Of a stretch of DNA of 64,000 bases, positions 10,529-19,901 are shown piece after piece. The DNA lies in NCBI RefSeq assembly GCF_015330125.1, contig NZ_JADDXR010000002.1, positions 682,001-746,000 of the forward strand. The letters are read 5' to 3'. Source of the DNA: Zobellia nedashkovskayae. GTDB taxonomy: Bacteria; Bacteroidota; Bacteroidia; Flavobacteriales; Flavobacteriaceae. Within the stretch, counting starts at the first letter, position 1. The number at the start of each line of letters is the position of its first letter. The notes below the pieces were generated by a model that worked only from the letters and a program-made list of their open reading frames with translations, was not told the DNA's origin and ran no database searches. A program made the position numbers and the translations under genes.

Positions 10529-11551
10529 TTAAAACAACCCGGGTTGCACCCCTCCTTTGAGCCTTCCTAGGTGTTTATAGGCCAAATCGGTTACTTCGCG
10601 TCCACGTGGTGTTCGCATGATAAAACCTTGTTGTATCAAAAAAGGCTCATAGACTTCTTCAATAGTTTCAGCACTTTCAGAAACTGCCGTTGCCAGCGTA
10701 GTTATACCCACTGGTCCTCCTTTAAATTTATCTATTATTGTCGTTAGGATCTTATTATCCATCTCATCCAAACCGTGCGCATCAACATTCAAAGCTTTAA
10801 GGCTGTACTTGGAGATTTCCATATCTATATTTCCGTTACCCTTGATCTGTGCAAAATCCCGAACCCTTCTTAATAAGGCATTACAGATTCTAGGTGTTCC
10901 CCTACTTCTACCTGCAATTTCAATAGCTGCATCTTGATTAATCTCTACTTTCAATATTTCTGCACTACGTTCAACAATGGTAGAAAGCAACTCAGTAGAA
11001 TAATACTGCAAACGGCTTTGGATACCAAATCGTGCACGCATAGGCGCTGTTAACAACCCTGATCGGGTGGTGGCTCCTATAAGCGTAAACGGATTAAGGT
11101 TTATCTGTACTGACCGGGCATTAGGACCCGACTCAATCATGATATCAATTTTATAATCCTCCATGGCAGAATACAGGTACTCTTCTACAATCGGGCTCAA
11201 CCGGTGGATCTCATCTATAAAAAGAACATCGCGTTCATCGAGATTTGTAAGAAGACCCGCAAGATCTCCTGGTTTATCCAAAACAGGACCAGAAGTAATT
11301 TTGATTCCCACTCCTAATTCACTCGCCAGAATATGTGCCAAAGTGGTTTTACCTAAACCAGGAGGACCATGAAACAAAGTGTGATCTAACGCTTCGCCCC
11401 TTTGGTTGGCCGCTTCCACAAAAACCTTTAAATTCTCCAAAACCTGCTCTTGACCCGTAAAGTCATCAAAACTTATGGGGCGTAAAGCTCTTTCTATATC
11501 AAATTCCTCAGGAGTAAAATTCTCCCCTTCGGCGTCTAAGTACTCGTTCAT
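10529..11551 (-). CDS. ruvB: RuvB, Holliday junction helicase
   Basis: RuvB is the AAA+ motor that pumps DNA through the RuvA-bound junction. The 340-residue protein has the complete set of motifs: Walker [15 protein letters not shown], Walker [11 protein letters not shown], sensor 1 GATTRSGLL and the sensor 2 region [19 protein letters not shown], followed by a winged-helix domain ending in [15 protein letters not shown]. Length matches the family (E. coli 336). It is the first gene of a run of same-strand genes and diverges from the acyl-CoA oxidase gene across a 119-nt spacer. A TATCTTTG box (11566-11559), 7 nt upstream of the start codon, resembles the Bacteroidetes -7 element but is very close to the start and lacks a clear -33 element. 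Confidence 0.98.
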   Translation of the reverse strand: MNEYLDAEGENFTPEEFDIERALRPISFDDFTGQEQVLENLKVFVEAANQRGEALDHTLFHGPPGLGKTTLAHILASELGVGIKITSGPVLDKPGDLAGLLTNLDERDVLFIDEIHRLSPIVEEYLYSAMEDYKIDIMIESGPNARSVQINLNPFTLIGATTRSGLLTAPMRARFGIQSRLQYYSTELLSTIVERSAEILKVEINQDAAIEIAGRSRGTPRICNALLRRVRDFAQIKGNGNIDMEISKYSLKALNVDAHGLDEMDNKILTTIIDKFKGGPVGITTLATAVSESAETIEEVYEPFLIQQGFIMRTPRGREVTDLAYKHLGRLKGGVQPGLF

Positions 11552-11670
11552 ATCAAAACAAAGATAGCAGAAAAAGAAACAAGCCCACTATACTTCATGA
11601 CCCTAATCTATCGTTTCCTATTTGGCTAGAAACCTACTTTTTGTGAAAATAATTTTCGTAATTTCATTCC

Positions 11671-13935
11671 ATGCAAGACTCCACTTACTCTTCAGAAATA
11701 CTTCAATACATTCCTTTCTACTATGTCATTTGGTCTGACGACCTGCTTACGGCATCAGAAATTAATGTAGTACAAAATGCTATAGATGCAGATAAAACCT
11801 TGTCCGAAAAAAGTCGGGCGCAATTGCTTGAATGGCTTGACACGAATAATCCACCTGCAAATTCAGAACTAAAAAAATGGAAACAAACAATTTCTAACTC
11901 GGCCGTAAAATTGGTTGAAAGTGAAACGTACCCTTTAGCAGCGTTCAGTCAAAAAGTAGTTTCCCATTACAAAGGTGAATGTCCATTTAACGAACAATTA
12001 AAATATATTGAAATACAGCTAGGCATTCAACCTAACCACTACAATCATCTTTTTGATGTGGAAGTAGCCCATGAAGCTACCTCCGACTTTTATAATGCAG
12101 ATGAGATTGATACTATTTTAAAAGGAAAGCATGTAAAAGTGGTTGATTATTTTAGAAAGGTGCTTGCAGACCCTATTTTTAAATGGGATGTTCATAGAAA
12201 CAAAGAAGACTTTAGGGAGGTTGTTCTAAACCAAGTAAAATTCTTAGCTGATAAAGGCTATGGCGCCATGGCATACCCAGAAGCATATGGCGGGACCAAC
12301 GATATGGAAGGCTACGCCTACATGTTCGAAAATATGATGTTTGTTGATGGTAGCCTGTCTATAAAATTCGGTGTTCAATTTGGACTCTTTGGCGGAAGTA
12401 TACAAAAATTAGGAACCAAAAAACACCACGACCAGTACTTAGCAAAAACAGGCAAGACCGAACTTTTGGGTTGTTTTGCCATGACTGAAACGGGTCATGG
12501 TTCCAATGTACGTGGTATTAAAACAACTGCAACGTACGACAACAAGACAAACCAAATCGTTATTCACACTCCAGGAAAAAACGACAACAAAGAATATATT
12601 GGAAATGCATTGCATTCCAAAATGGCCTCGGTATTCGCCCAACTTATTGTCAACGGAAAAAACGAAGGCGTACATGCTATTCTTGTTCCGCTTAGAAATG
12701 AGAAGCACGAGCTTCTACCAGGTGTAATTATAGAAGATAATGGTTACAAATTGGGTCTAAACGGAGTTGACAATGGTAAAATATGGTTTAACCAAGTTGC
12801 TGTACCCAGAGAAAATCTATTAAACAAATACGGAGACATCAAAGAAGATGGCACCTATTATTCTGACATCAAAAACCCAAATAAGCGCTTCTTTACCATG
12901 CTGGGGACTCTGGTTGGCGGAAGAATCTGTGTAGCACGAGCAGGTCTAGGAGGCGCCAAATTCTCTTTAGCCGTTGCTATTAAACACGCATTAAAGCGAA
13001 GACAGTTTAATGACAGCATAAAAGTGCAAGAAGACCTTTTAATGGACTACCCTACGCATCAATTGCGTCTCACACCTTTAGTGGCTAGCGCCTATGTGTA
13101 TCATGTTACTCTAGACAAGATGATGCAACAGTATTGCGACCCGTCTGAACCAGATAAGCGAAAAGTAGAAACCCAAGTAGCTGGACTAAAGTCCATAATT
13201 ACTTGGTACGCCAACGATACCATTCAAGAATGTCGTGAAGCTTGTGGCGGAAAAGGATACCTTTTAGAAAATAGAATAGCAGACCTAAAAGGCGATGTAG
13301 ACATCTTTACCACTTTTGAAGGTGATAATACGGTATTGCTATTATTGGCTGCAAAGGGAGTTCTATCTGACTTTAAATCTGAGTTTAATAGCGCTGGGTT
13401 CTCTGCCGTACTGAAAATACTAGGTATGCAGATAAATGATAAGTTAACGACCATTAACCCTATTTACACGAACAAGATAGATAAAGACCATCTGTACAAT
13501 CCTAAGTTTCATAAACACGCTTTTGATTACCATACGAGACGCCTTACCTATTCATTGGCTATGCGTATACGAGATTATATCAAAAAGGGAGTACCCTCAT
13601 ACCAAGCCTTTTTAAAAGTACAAAGTCATTTAGTTGCCTTAGGAAAAGCCTACAGTAACGAATTGGCCTATACTACATATTGTGACTTTGTAGAAACTAT
13701 AGAAGATGATAAGAATCGTGCTTTATTTCAGAAGTTAGGTACGCTTCATGCGTTACGTACTATACGACAAGATGCAGAGTGGTATCTAGAACAAGGTTAT
13801 ATTGGCGGAACCAAATCAAAGGCTATACGCCAACGAGTAGAACGCTTATGTACCGAGCTAAGACCTCATATTGAGGTACTGGTTGATGGTTTTGGTATTC
13901 CCGAGTACTGTATGAGTGCTCCTATAGCAAATTAA
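11671..13935 (+). CDS. Acyl-CoA oxidase / dehydrogenase family flavoprotein
   Basis: An FAD enzyme that introduces the trans-2 double bond into acyl-CoA, the first step of beta-oxidation. The flavin-binding middle domain is clear (GCFAMTETGHGSNV, residues 267-280), followed by RRQFNDS and ACGGKGYLLENRI in the C-terminal domain. The FEGDNTVLLLL motif near residue 550 is the acyl-CoA oxidase (ACOX) version and carries the likely catalytic glutamate. At 754 residues it is longer than most acyl-CoA dehydrogenases (about 380-600) and human-type ACOX (about 660); about 125 extra N-terminal residues have no motif I recognise. Whether it passes electrons to oxygen or to an electron-transfer flavoprotein cannot be told from sequence. 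It stands alone, divergent from ruvB and convergent with the next gene. Confidence 0.85.
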   Translation: MQDSTYSSEILQYIPFYYVIWSDDLLTASEINVVQNAIDADKTLSEKSRAQLLEWLDTNNPPANSELKKWKQTISNSAVKLVESETYPLAAFSQKVVSHYKGECPFNEQLKYIEIQLGIQPNHYNHLFDVEVAHEATSDFYNADEIDTILKGKHVKVVDYFRKVLADPIFKWDVHRNKEDFREVVLNQVKFLADKGYGAMAYPEAYGGTNDMEGYAYMFENMMFVDGSLSIKFGVQFGLFGGSIQKLGTKKHHDQYLAKTGKTELLGCFAMTETGHGSNVRGIKTTATYDNKTNQIVIHTPGKNDNKEYIGNALHSKMASVFAQLIVNGKNEGVHAILVPLRNEKHELLPGVIIEDNGYKLGLNGVDNGKIWFNQVAVPRENLLNKYGDIKEDGTYYSDIKNPNKRFFTMLGTLVGGRICVARAGLGGAKFSLAVAIKHALKRRQFNDSIKVQEDLLMDYPTHQLRLTPLVASAYVYHVTLDKMMQQYCDPSEPDKRKVETQVAGLKSIITWYANDTIQECREACGGKGYLLENRIADLKGDVDIFTTFEGDNTVLLLLAAKGVLSDFKSEFNSAGFSAVLKILGMQINDKLTTINPIYTNKIDKDHLYNPKFHKHAFDYHTRRLTYSLAMRIRDYIKKGVPSYQAFLKVQSHLVALGKAYSNELAYTTYCDFVETIEDDKNRALFQKLGTLHALRTIRQDAEWYLEQGYIGGTKSKAIRQRVERLCTELRPHIEVLVDGFGIPEYCMSAPIAN

Positions 13936-13952
13936 GCTATAATTTGGCATAA

Positions 13953-14774
13953 CTACTTTTCTTTAAGTAACTCTGAAGTATCTAAGAAATCAATGATTTC
14001 AATTTTGGATTCTCCATACAAATGTGTTTTAGCGCTACCACTAGAGGTAAGTTGTATGGTTTTGACAGGCCTCACATAAGCACTTGCAGATTCTTCTATA
14101 GTTAGATAAATAGCTTCTGCTTCTAACTTCTCGCCTTTCATTTTTGAATTTTCTAAAAGGTTGACATATAATTCATAGGTAGTCCCTTCGAGTATTGCCG
14201 TTGCATTTTTGTACATTTTAACATTACTCAAATCACTATTCGAAAATATTTTAACATCCACCCTATCTTTAAGTACCATGTTAACTTCTTGACCTCTTAG
14301 ATTAAATTCTCCTGAACTGTTCCCTTCCATATTAATATTGAAAACTTCTGCATCTGCATTCAAGTTCAATTTGGATGACTCATGCATATCTACATAAAGG
14401 TCTTTTGAAGTAATAGCTCCATCCATATCTATCTCCCCATCATACATCGTAATAGATTCAAGGTAAATATAATTAACCGTAATTTCCAACTTCTTCTTTC
14501 GGGTAATATTATAAAACGAGCTAATTTGTAAAACACTATCTTCTACCTTAAATCTAAGAACATCTATAAGATTATCATCTGCAGTAATTGCTATACCTTC
14601 TTCCGTAGAGTCGTGTAACCTTATTTCCAGATCATCTCGTAACTCAATAGCATGGAAAGGTGGTAATTCTTGGTATACATCTACTACTTCTTTGTTCCCC
14701 TTTATTTTTGGTTTTCGTTGAGAAAAGGCTTGAAACGAAATTATTAAAGCAAATAGAAAAACTGATATTTTCAT
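13953..14774 (-). CDS. Secreted head-GIN / DUF2807-like protein
   Basis: A 273-residue exported protein of unknown function. The start is set at the ATG at 14774, which gives MKISVFLFALIISFQAFSQ, a good signal peptide; an upstream in-frame start would add seven charged residues in front of it. The mature part resembles the DUF2807 putative adhesin fold: a bipartite pattern opening with FHAIELRDDLEIRLHDS and then repeated short beta strands containing Asn/Ser turns, as expected for a right-handed beta-helix. Such proteins are common in Bacteroidota, often several per genome, and none has a firm role that I know of. It is convergent with the acyl-CoA gene (17-nt gap) and lies beyond the cox terminator. 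No C-terminal T9SS sorting signal is apparent, so it is probably periplasmic or attached to the outer membrane. Confidence 0.65.
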   Translation of the reverse strand: MKISVFLFALIISFQAFSQRKPKIKGNKEVVDVYQELPPFHAIELRDDLEIRLHDSTEEGIAITADDNLIDVLRFKVEDSVLQISSFYNITRKKKLEITVNYIYLESITMYDGEIDMDGAITSKDLYVDMHESSKLNLNADAEVFNINMEGNSSGEFNLRGQEVNMVLKDRVDVKIFSNSDLSNVKMYKNATAILEGTTYELYVNLLENSKMKGEKLEAEAIYLTIEESASAYVRPVKTIQLTSSGSAKTHLYGESKIEIIDFLDTSELLKEK

Positions 14775-14877
14775 GGTATAGTGTCTTTGGTACAAGTGGG
14801 TTAGGTTAATAACTTATAATCTGCGAATGTATCTTTTATTGTTCTTATCCGGAAATGATCTCAAATAAATGTATCAA

Positions 14878-14912
14878 AAAAAATGCCTAACTATAAAAGT
14901 TAGGCATTTTTA
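14878..14912 (-). terminator. Intrinsic terminator of the act-cox operon
   Basis: A 13-bp perfect stem (AAAATGCCTAACT and its complement) has a 5-nt loop. On the minus strand it is followed by a run of eight to nine T. It lies about 20 nt after the coxA stop, so it ends the transcript that begins upstream of actA. Confidence 0.9.
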
Positions 14913-14930
14913 TTTGAGTTAATCTATAAT

Positions 14931-16760
14931 TTAATGCTGAAGCTCTTCTTCATCTTTCTGTAAAGGCAATGTTTGAGGGACAAAATCCTGTCCTGGAATA
15001 ATATACTCATCATTCTCATCTACCTTACTATAATCATAAGCCCAACGGTGAACTTCAGGAATAGCACCAGGCCAGTTACCATGGATATGCTCTTGTGGAG
15101 TAGTCCATTCCAAAGTAGTTGCTTGCCATGGATTTCTAGGCCCTACCTTACCGTAGAAAATGCTTCTTACAAAGTTAAACACAAATATAAGTTGTGCACT
15201 AGCCGTAATTATTGCAAACACGGTCATCAATACTTGAATATCTGTCAATTCATCAAACATTGGGAAAGCTGTATTCTCATAGTAACGTCTTGGAACCCCT
15301 GCCATACCAACAAAGTGCATTGGAAAGAATATACCATACGATCCAACAGCAGTAATCCAGAAATGGATATACCCTAAGTTCTTGTTCATCATTTTACCTT
15401 CGAACATTATAGGGAACCAGTGGTAAATACCAGCAAACATCCCGTATAGTGCAGATATACCCATTACCAAGTGGAAGTGAGCAATTACAAAATAGGTATC
15501 ATGAACATTAATATCTAATGTACTATCACCTAACACAATACCCGTAAGACCCCCAGTAATAAAGGTAGAAACCATACCTATTGAAAACAGCATGGCCGGA
15601 TTCAATTGTAGGTTACCTTTCCAAAGTGTAGTAATCCAGTTAAAGGCTTTTACTGCAGATGGTATAGCAATTAATAATGTAGTAAATGTAAATACCGATC
15701 CTAAGAACGGGTTCATACCAGAGATAAACATATGGTGACCCCAAACAATTGTAGATAAGAAGGCAATTGCCAAAATAGAGGCAATCATTGCACGATATCC
15801 AAAAATAGGTTTTCTAGCATTTACTGCCATTACCTCAGATACAATACCCATTGCTGGTAAGATTACAATATAAACCTCAGGGTGACCCAAAAACCAGAAA
15901 AGGTGTTCATATAATACGGGAGAACCACCTTGGTAATGTAAAACTTCACCTTGTATGAATATATCGGACAAGAAGAAAGATGTACCAAAACTTCTATCCA
16001 TTATCAACAATAATGCTGCTGACAATAATACTGGAAATGATATAATACCAATAATAGCTGTTACAAAAAATGCCCAAATAGTTAAAGGTAATCTTGTCAT
16101 AGACATCCCTTTCGTACGAAGGTTAATTACCGTTACCACGTAATTCAAAGACCCTATAAGTGATGAAGCAATAAATATTGCCATTGCTACCAACCAAAGC
16201 GTCATACCCATACCAGAACCTGGTTGAGCCATAGGTAAAGCACTTAATGGAGGATAAATTGTCCATCCTGCAGCAGCTGGACCAGCTTCCAAAAACAAGG
16301 AAGATAACATTATGACACATGAAACGAAAAACATCCAAAAGGATAGCATATTCATAAAACCAGATGCCATATCTCTTGCACCAATCTGCAACGGAATAAG
16401 GAGGTTACTAAATGTACCACTCAAGCCTTGAGTTAATACAAAGAATACCATGATAGTTCCGTGTATAGTAACTAATGCTAAATACACGTCAGCATCCATA
16501 ACACCTTCAGGTGCCCATTTACCCAATAAAGCTTCGAAAACAGAAAAAGATTCTCCAGGCCAAGCCAATTGCATACGAAACAAAAGAGACATTGCAATAC
16601 CAATTGCCCCCATAACGAATACACCAAGAATCAAATACTGTTTAGAGATCATTTTATGATCCTGACTAAATATATATTTGGTTACAAAGGTTTGTTTGTG
16701 GTGATGCTCATGATCGTCATGTGCATGATCATCAACCTGTGCATTTGCAGTAACAGACAT
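14931..16760 (-). CDS. coxA: Cytochrome c oxidase subunit I
   Basis: This is the catalytic subunit of the haem-copper oxidase that reduces O2 to water and pumps protons. The 609-residue protein has about 12 helices and every ligand: H100 (low-spin haem, with H430), H428 (high-spin haem), and the CuB histidines H293 and H342/H343. Tyr297 in HPEVY is the residue cross-linked to His293, and the Glu of the same motif (E295) marks an A1-type D channel. K371 in IPSAVKAF is in the expected place for the K channel. The N-terminus is unusual, with six His in residues 12-21 (DHAHDDHEHHH). It is the last gene of the act-cox operon, 75 nt after coxB. In Flavobacterium-type organisms ACIII and an aa3 oxidase form a supercomplex, which the gene order supports. 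Confidence 0.97.
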   Translation of the reverse strand: MSVTANAQVDDHAHDDHEHHHKQTFVTKYIFSQDHKMISKQYLILGVFVMGAIGIAMSLLFRMQLAWPGESFSVFEALLGKWAPEGVMDADVYLALVTIHGTIMVFFVLTQGLSGTFSNLLIPLQIGARDMASGFMNMLSFWMFFVSCVIMLSSLFLEAGPAAAGWTIYPPLSALPMAQPGSGMGMTLWLVAMAIFIASSLIGSLNYVVTVINLRTKGMSMTRLPLTIWAFFVTAIIGIISFPVLLSAALLLIMDRSFGTSFFLSDIFIQGEVLHYQGGSPVLYEHLFWFLGHPEVYIVILPAMGIVSEVMAVNARKPIFGYRAMIASILAIAFLSTIVWGHHMFISGMNPFLGSVFTFTTLLIAIPSAVKAFNWITTLWKGNLQLNPAMLFSIGMVSTFITGGLTGIVLGDSTLDINVHDTYFVIAHFHLVMGISALYGMFAGIYHWFPIMFEGKMMNKNLGYIHFWITAVGSYGIFFPMHFVGMAGVPRRYYENTAFPMFDELTDIQVLMTVFAIITASAQLIFVFNFVRSIFYGKVGPRNPWQATTLEWTTPQEHIHGNWPGAIPEVHRWAYDYSKVDENDEYIIPGQDFVPQTLPLQKDEEELQH

Positions 16761-16835
16761 ATTTGTTATTCTTTAATTTTAAAATTTTCTTTTAAAGCTC
16801 CTCCCGACTACCTCTTACTAATACGTTAGTGCGTA

Positions 16836-17939
16836 TTAATGACTAGCTGTAGCGGACTCAATATTCTTGAATTCATCTGTTGATGCTTGACCCATCACAT
16901 TTTGCCCGAAGGTTTTCTGTTCGGCTATCCAAGCATCATACTCCTCTTGCGTCTCTACAATGATCTTCATTTGCATGTTGTAGTGAGACTTTCCACATAT
17001 TTTATTACAAAGAAGAATATAATCAAATTCCCAAGGGTCTGAATTATCTTCCCCATTTGCTGCTCTTTCAGCTCTGATTACATTGGTACGTTTTACCTTA
17101 TCTGCTACATCCGGATTCTGTCGCATCTGTTCCGTAGTAAATATAGGTGTAAAAGAAAATTGCGTAATCATACCTGGAACACAATTCATCTGAGCCCTAA
17201 AATGGGGCATATATGCAGAGTGTAATACATCTTGAGAACGCATTTTAAAGTTTACTTTTCTACCTACAGGTAAATGAAGCTCTTTAACAATAATATCATC
17301 GGCCGCATACGTATCAGATTCATCTAAACCAAGAACATTGGCTTTGTCTATATCAATCATTCTAACATTAGCTTTACCAAGAACGTTATCTTCACCACCA
17401 TATCTGGCTGTCCAGTTAAATTGTTGCGCATAAAGCTCCACAATTAAAGGATCATCGTCATCGTTGATATCCATAATGGTTGTCCAAGTGTACAAACCCC
17501 AAAGAATAAGACCTGATAAAACAATAACTGGAATGATAGTCCATATAAATTCCAAACGATCACTGTCTGCAAAGAAAAGAGCTCTATTACCCTTTACACC
17601 ACGATATTTATAACCAAAATAATGTAATAGTCCCTGCGTAAGTGTTTGAACCATAAAGATGATAACAAAAGACACCAACATTAAGGAATCATACTCGGCA
17701 CCATGTGCAGAACCTGCTTCAGGAAGCAAGAATTTAGAATATTTCCAGAAACTGAAAATTGTAATTCCATAGATGAAGATAAGAAAAGCAAACAGAAGGT
17801 ATCCGTTCGTTTTGTTATCCGAATCGTTGGCTATTTGAGAATTTTCGGCCTTGAGCTGTGACAATTCGAAAATCTTCGTCATTTGCCATATCGCTATCGC
17901 GACAAGGGCCAAAACCACTAAAGTCAATAATGTAGTCAT
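16836..17939 (-). CDS. coxB: Cytochrome c oxidase subunit II (CuA)
   Basis: This subunit accepts electrons at the binuclear CuA centre and passes them to CoxA. The 367-residue protein has four hydrophobic segments (near the N-terminus, residues 47-65, 82-105 and 129-150), two more than the classical two-helix subunit II, as is usual in Bacteroidota. The CuA site is recognisable: the first His in DVLHSAYMPHF, then CNKICGKSHYNMQM supplying two Cys, His and Met. The usual Glu between the cysteines, which ligates only through its backbone carbonyl, is Lys here. There is no fused haem c domain. It starts 30 nt after actF and precedes coxA. The inverted repeat TAATACG/CGTATTA (16819-16838) covers the stop codon. 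Confidence 0.95.
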   Translation of the reverse strand: MTTLLTLVVLALVAIAIWQMTKIFELSQLKAENSQIANDSDNKTNGYLLFAFLIFIYGITIFSFWKYSKFLLPEAGSAHGAEYDSLMLVSFVIIFMVQTLTQGLLHYFGYKYRGVKGNRALFFADSDRLEFIWTIIPVIVLSGLILWGLYTWTTIMDINDDDDPLIVELYAQQFNWTARYGGEDNVLGKANVRMIDIDKANVLGLDESDTYAADDIIVKELHLPVGRKVNFKMRSQDVLHSAYMPHFRAQMNCVPGMITQFSFTPIFTTEQMRQNPDVADKVKRTNVIRAERAANGEDNSDPWEFDYILLCNKICGKSHYNMQMKIIVETQEEYDAWIAEQKTFGQNVMGQASTDEFKNIESATASH

Positions 17940-17969
17940 CGTATGTTCTACTATTATACGTTAAAAATA

Positions 17970-19322
17970 CTAATAATGAAAATGTCTGCTTTCTTCAATA
18001 AACGGATTCCGTTTAGGTTGTAAAGGTGCATTTGTTAAAGCACGGAACACCCAGAAAATAAATAAGCCTGCAAAGAAAAGTACAGCTCCTATTTCAGGAA
18101 TACCTATAAACCACTGATCACCTACCGTTGATGGCATAATCATATTGAAAATATCCATGTAGTGCCCTCCAAGAATAACAACACCTGCCATAATAACAAA
18201 CCAATTAAGACGTTTGTAATCGCTATTCATTAAAAGTAATACAGGGAACAAAAAGTTCATTGCAATCATTCCGAAGAATGGTAATCTATAATCTTCTATT
18301 CTTGTTATGAAGTAGGTAATCTCTTCAGGAATGTTTGAATACCAAATCAACATAAATTGCGAGAACCAAAGGTACGTCCAAAAAATACTGATACCGAACA
18401 TGAATTTAGCTAAATCGTGTATATGGCTATCATTAACATCTGGCAAATACCCTCTAGACTTTAAGTATATAGTTACCATGGCAATTACAGTAATTCCCGA
18501 TACAAACATACTAGCAAACACATACCATCCGAACAATGTACTGAACCAGTGCGGGTCAACACTCATAATCCAGTCCCATGACATAATTGATTCTGAAATC
18601 AAATAAAACACCAAGAAAGCAGCAGATATTCTGAAATTCAATTTAAAACTAGAGTTGTCATCGGACTCATCTTGTTTTAATGATAATTTTCTAGAGTATT
18701 CTCTGTAAAATATCCATCCTCCTAAAAACACAGCTGCACGAATCAAAAAGAACGTAGGGTTTAAGTAACCTGACTTCCCTTGTAGAAGATGATCATTTGC
18801 AACAACATCTGCATCTGCCCAAACAAACAAGTGGTTCATATGAAACATAGACAACGCTAAAATCACAAACACAATGATACCACCAGGTACCAAATAAGAC
18901 GTTATGCCTTCCATTACTCTAAAAAGTAATGGCGACCAACCCGCTTGGGCCGCCCTCTGTATTGCATAAAAAGCCAATACACCTAAAGCAATCATAAAGA
19001 AAAAGAATGCGGCTACATATAATGCTGCCCATGGCTTGTTCTGTAATTGATGTAAAAGATGTTCGTCGTGCGAAGAATCATGTGACTCTCCATGTGCTTC
19101 CGCTGCTTCTCCATGAGCTCCCGCAGAAACTTCATGAGCAGTAACCTCATGGGCATCAACAGCACCATGTGCATCTCCATGCCCATCACCATGACTGGCA
19201 ACTATAGCTTTTGCCTCCTCAACTGTACTAGGTGCCGATATGAATCCGATAGCAATACCTAGTATCCCAAGAGCCATTAAAATAAAGGAACCGATCTTTA
19301 ATTTGTTTGAAAACGTATACAT
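17970..19322 (-). CDS. actF: Alternative complex III subunit ActF (quinol:cytochrome c oxidoreductase membrane subunit)
   Basis: ActF is an integral membrane subunit of alternative complex III, related to ActC but smaller in its quinone-site features. The 450-residue protein has about ten hydrophobic helices. After the first helix (residues 10-30) comes a segment of about 50 residues with eleven histidines in HGD/AHG/SHD patterns, then the second helix begins near residue 98. This His-rich insert is not needed for the ActF fold and may bind metal ions. It lies between actE and coxB in the operon. The call rests on position and on overall resemblance to flavobacterial ActF (FMIALGVLAFYAIQ, then a long helical body ending in a short PLQPKRNPFIEES tail). 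Confidence 0.92.
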   Translation of the reverse strand: MYTFSNKLKIGSFILMALGILGIAIGFISAPSTVEEAKAIVASHGDGHGDAHGAVDAHEVTAHEVSAGAHGEAAEAHGESHDSSHDEHLLHQLQNKPWAALYVAAFFFFMIALGVLAFYAIQRAAQAGWSPLLFRVMEGITSYLVPGGIIVFVILALSMFHMNHLFVWADADVVANDHLLQGKSGYLNPTFFLIRAAVFLGGWIFYREYSRKLSLKQDESDDNSSFKLNFRISAAFLVFYLISESIMSWDWIMSVDPHWFSTLFGWYVFASMFVSGITVIAMVTIYLKSRGYLPDVNDSHIHDLAKFMFGISIFWTYLWFSQFMLIWYSNIPEEITYFITRIEDYRLPFFGMIAMNFLFPVLLLMNSDYKRLNWFVIMAGVVILGGHYMDIFNMIMPSTVGDQWFIGIPEIGAVLFFAGLFIFWVFRALTNAPLQPKRNPFIEESRHFHY

Positions 19323-19338
19323 ATCCCTTTTCTAAGTA

Positions 19339-19899
19339 TTATTTAGTTAAGTCTTGTTTCAATTTCATCACGTACTCTGAAACTTGCCACATCTCTTTTG
19401 TATTCATCTGAGATGCATAAGAACCCATAGAGTTCAATCCGTAATGAATGGTATGGTAAGTAGTACCAATTGTAATGTTTCTGGCTGGATCTGAATATTT
19501 CGGAACTCCCAAAATCTTCTCTCTCTTAACCAGTGTACCTTGTCCATCTCCCTTATCTCCATGGCAAATAGCACAATATATGGTATACAACTGACCACCA
19601 ACGGCCAAATCTTCCTCCATATTCAAAGAATCTAAAGGGCTACTTTGAATTCTTGCCAACTCTTTACCCTCAGGTGTATTTTCATACCCATAAGGTATCC
19701 ATCCACGTGAAATTGTATTTGCCGGTGGAACCATAGCTTCTTGACCATTTGGAAGAAAACCTACCTCTCCGTAAGCCTCGTAACCTACCGGTTCGTACAT
19801 GTTAGGCATATATTGATAGTTGGGACTGTTCTTATCGGCACATGCCGTAACACACAGTAGCAACCCAAAAACGATTCCTATTTTGCTAAAACTGTTCAT
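19339..19899 (-). CDS. actE: Alternative complex III cytochrome c subunit ActE
   Basis: ActE is a small membrane-anchored monohaem cytochrome c and the likely exit point for electrons from complex III toward the oxidase. The 186-residue precursor starts MNSFSKIGIVFGLLLCVTAC, a lipoprotein signal with a cysteine at the end of the hydrophobic run. The single haem motif is CAICH near residue 115, within a class I cytochrome c fold (GGQLYTIYCAICHGDKGDG), and the distal Met is probably the one in GLNSMGSYASQM. It follows actD by 2 nt, so the two are translationally coupled. Confidence 0.95.
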   Translation of the reverse strand: MNSFSKIGIVFGLLLCVTACADKNSPNYQYMPNMYEPVGYEAYGEVGFLPNGQEAMVPPANTISRGWIPYGYENTPEGKELARIQSSPLDSLNMEEDLAVGGQLYTIYCAICHGDKGDGQGTLVKREKILGVPKYSDPARNITIGTTYHTIHYGLNSMGSYASQMNTKEMWQVSEYVMKLKQDLTK

Positions 19900-19901
19900 A
19901 T

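Noticed and set aside
16836..16840. Inverted repeat over the coxB stop as a terminator
   Set aside because: TAATACG/CGTATTA is AT-rich and has no T-run, and coxA follows in the same operon, so termination there is unlikely.
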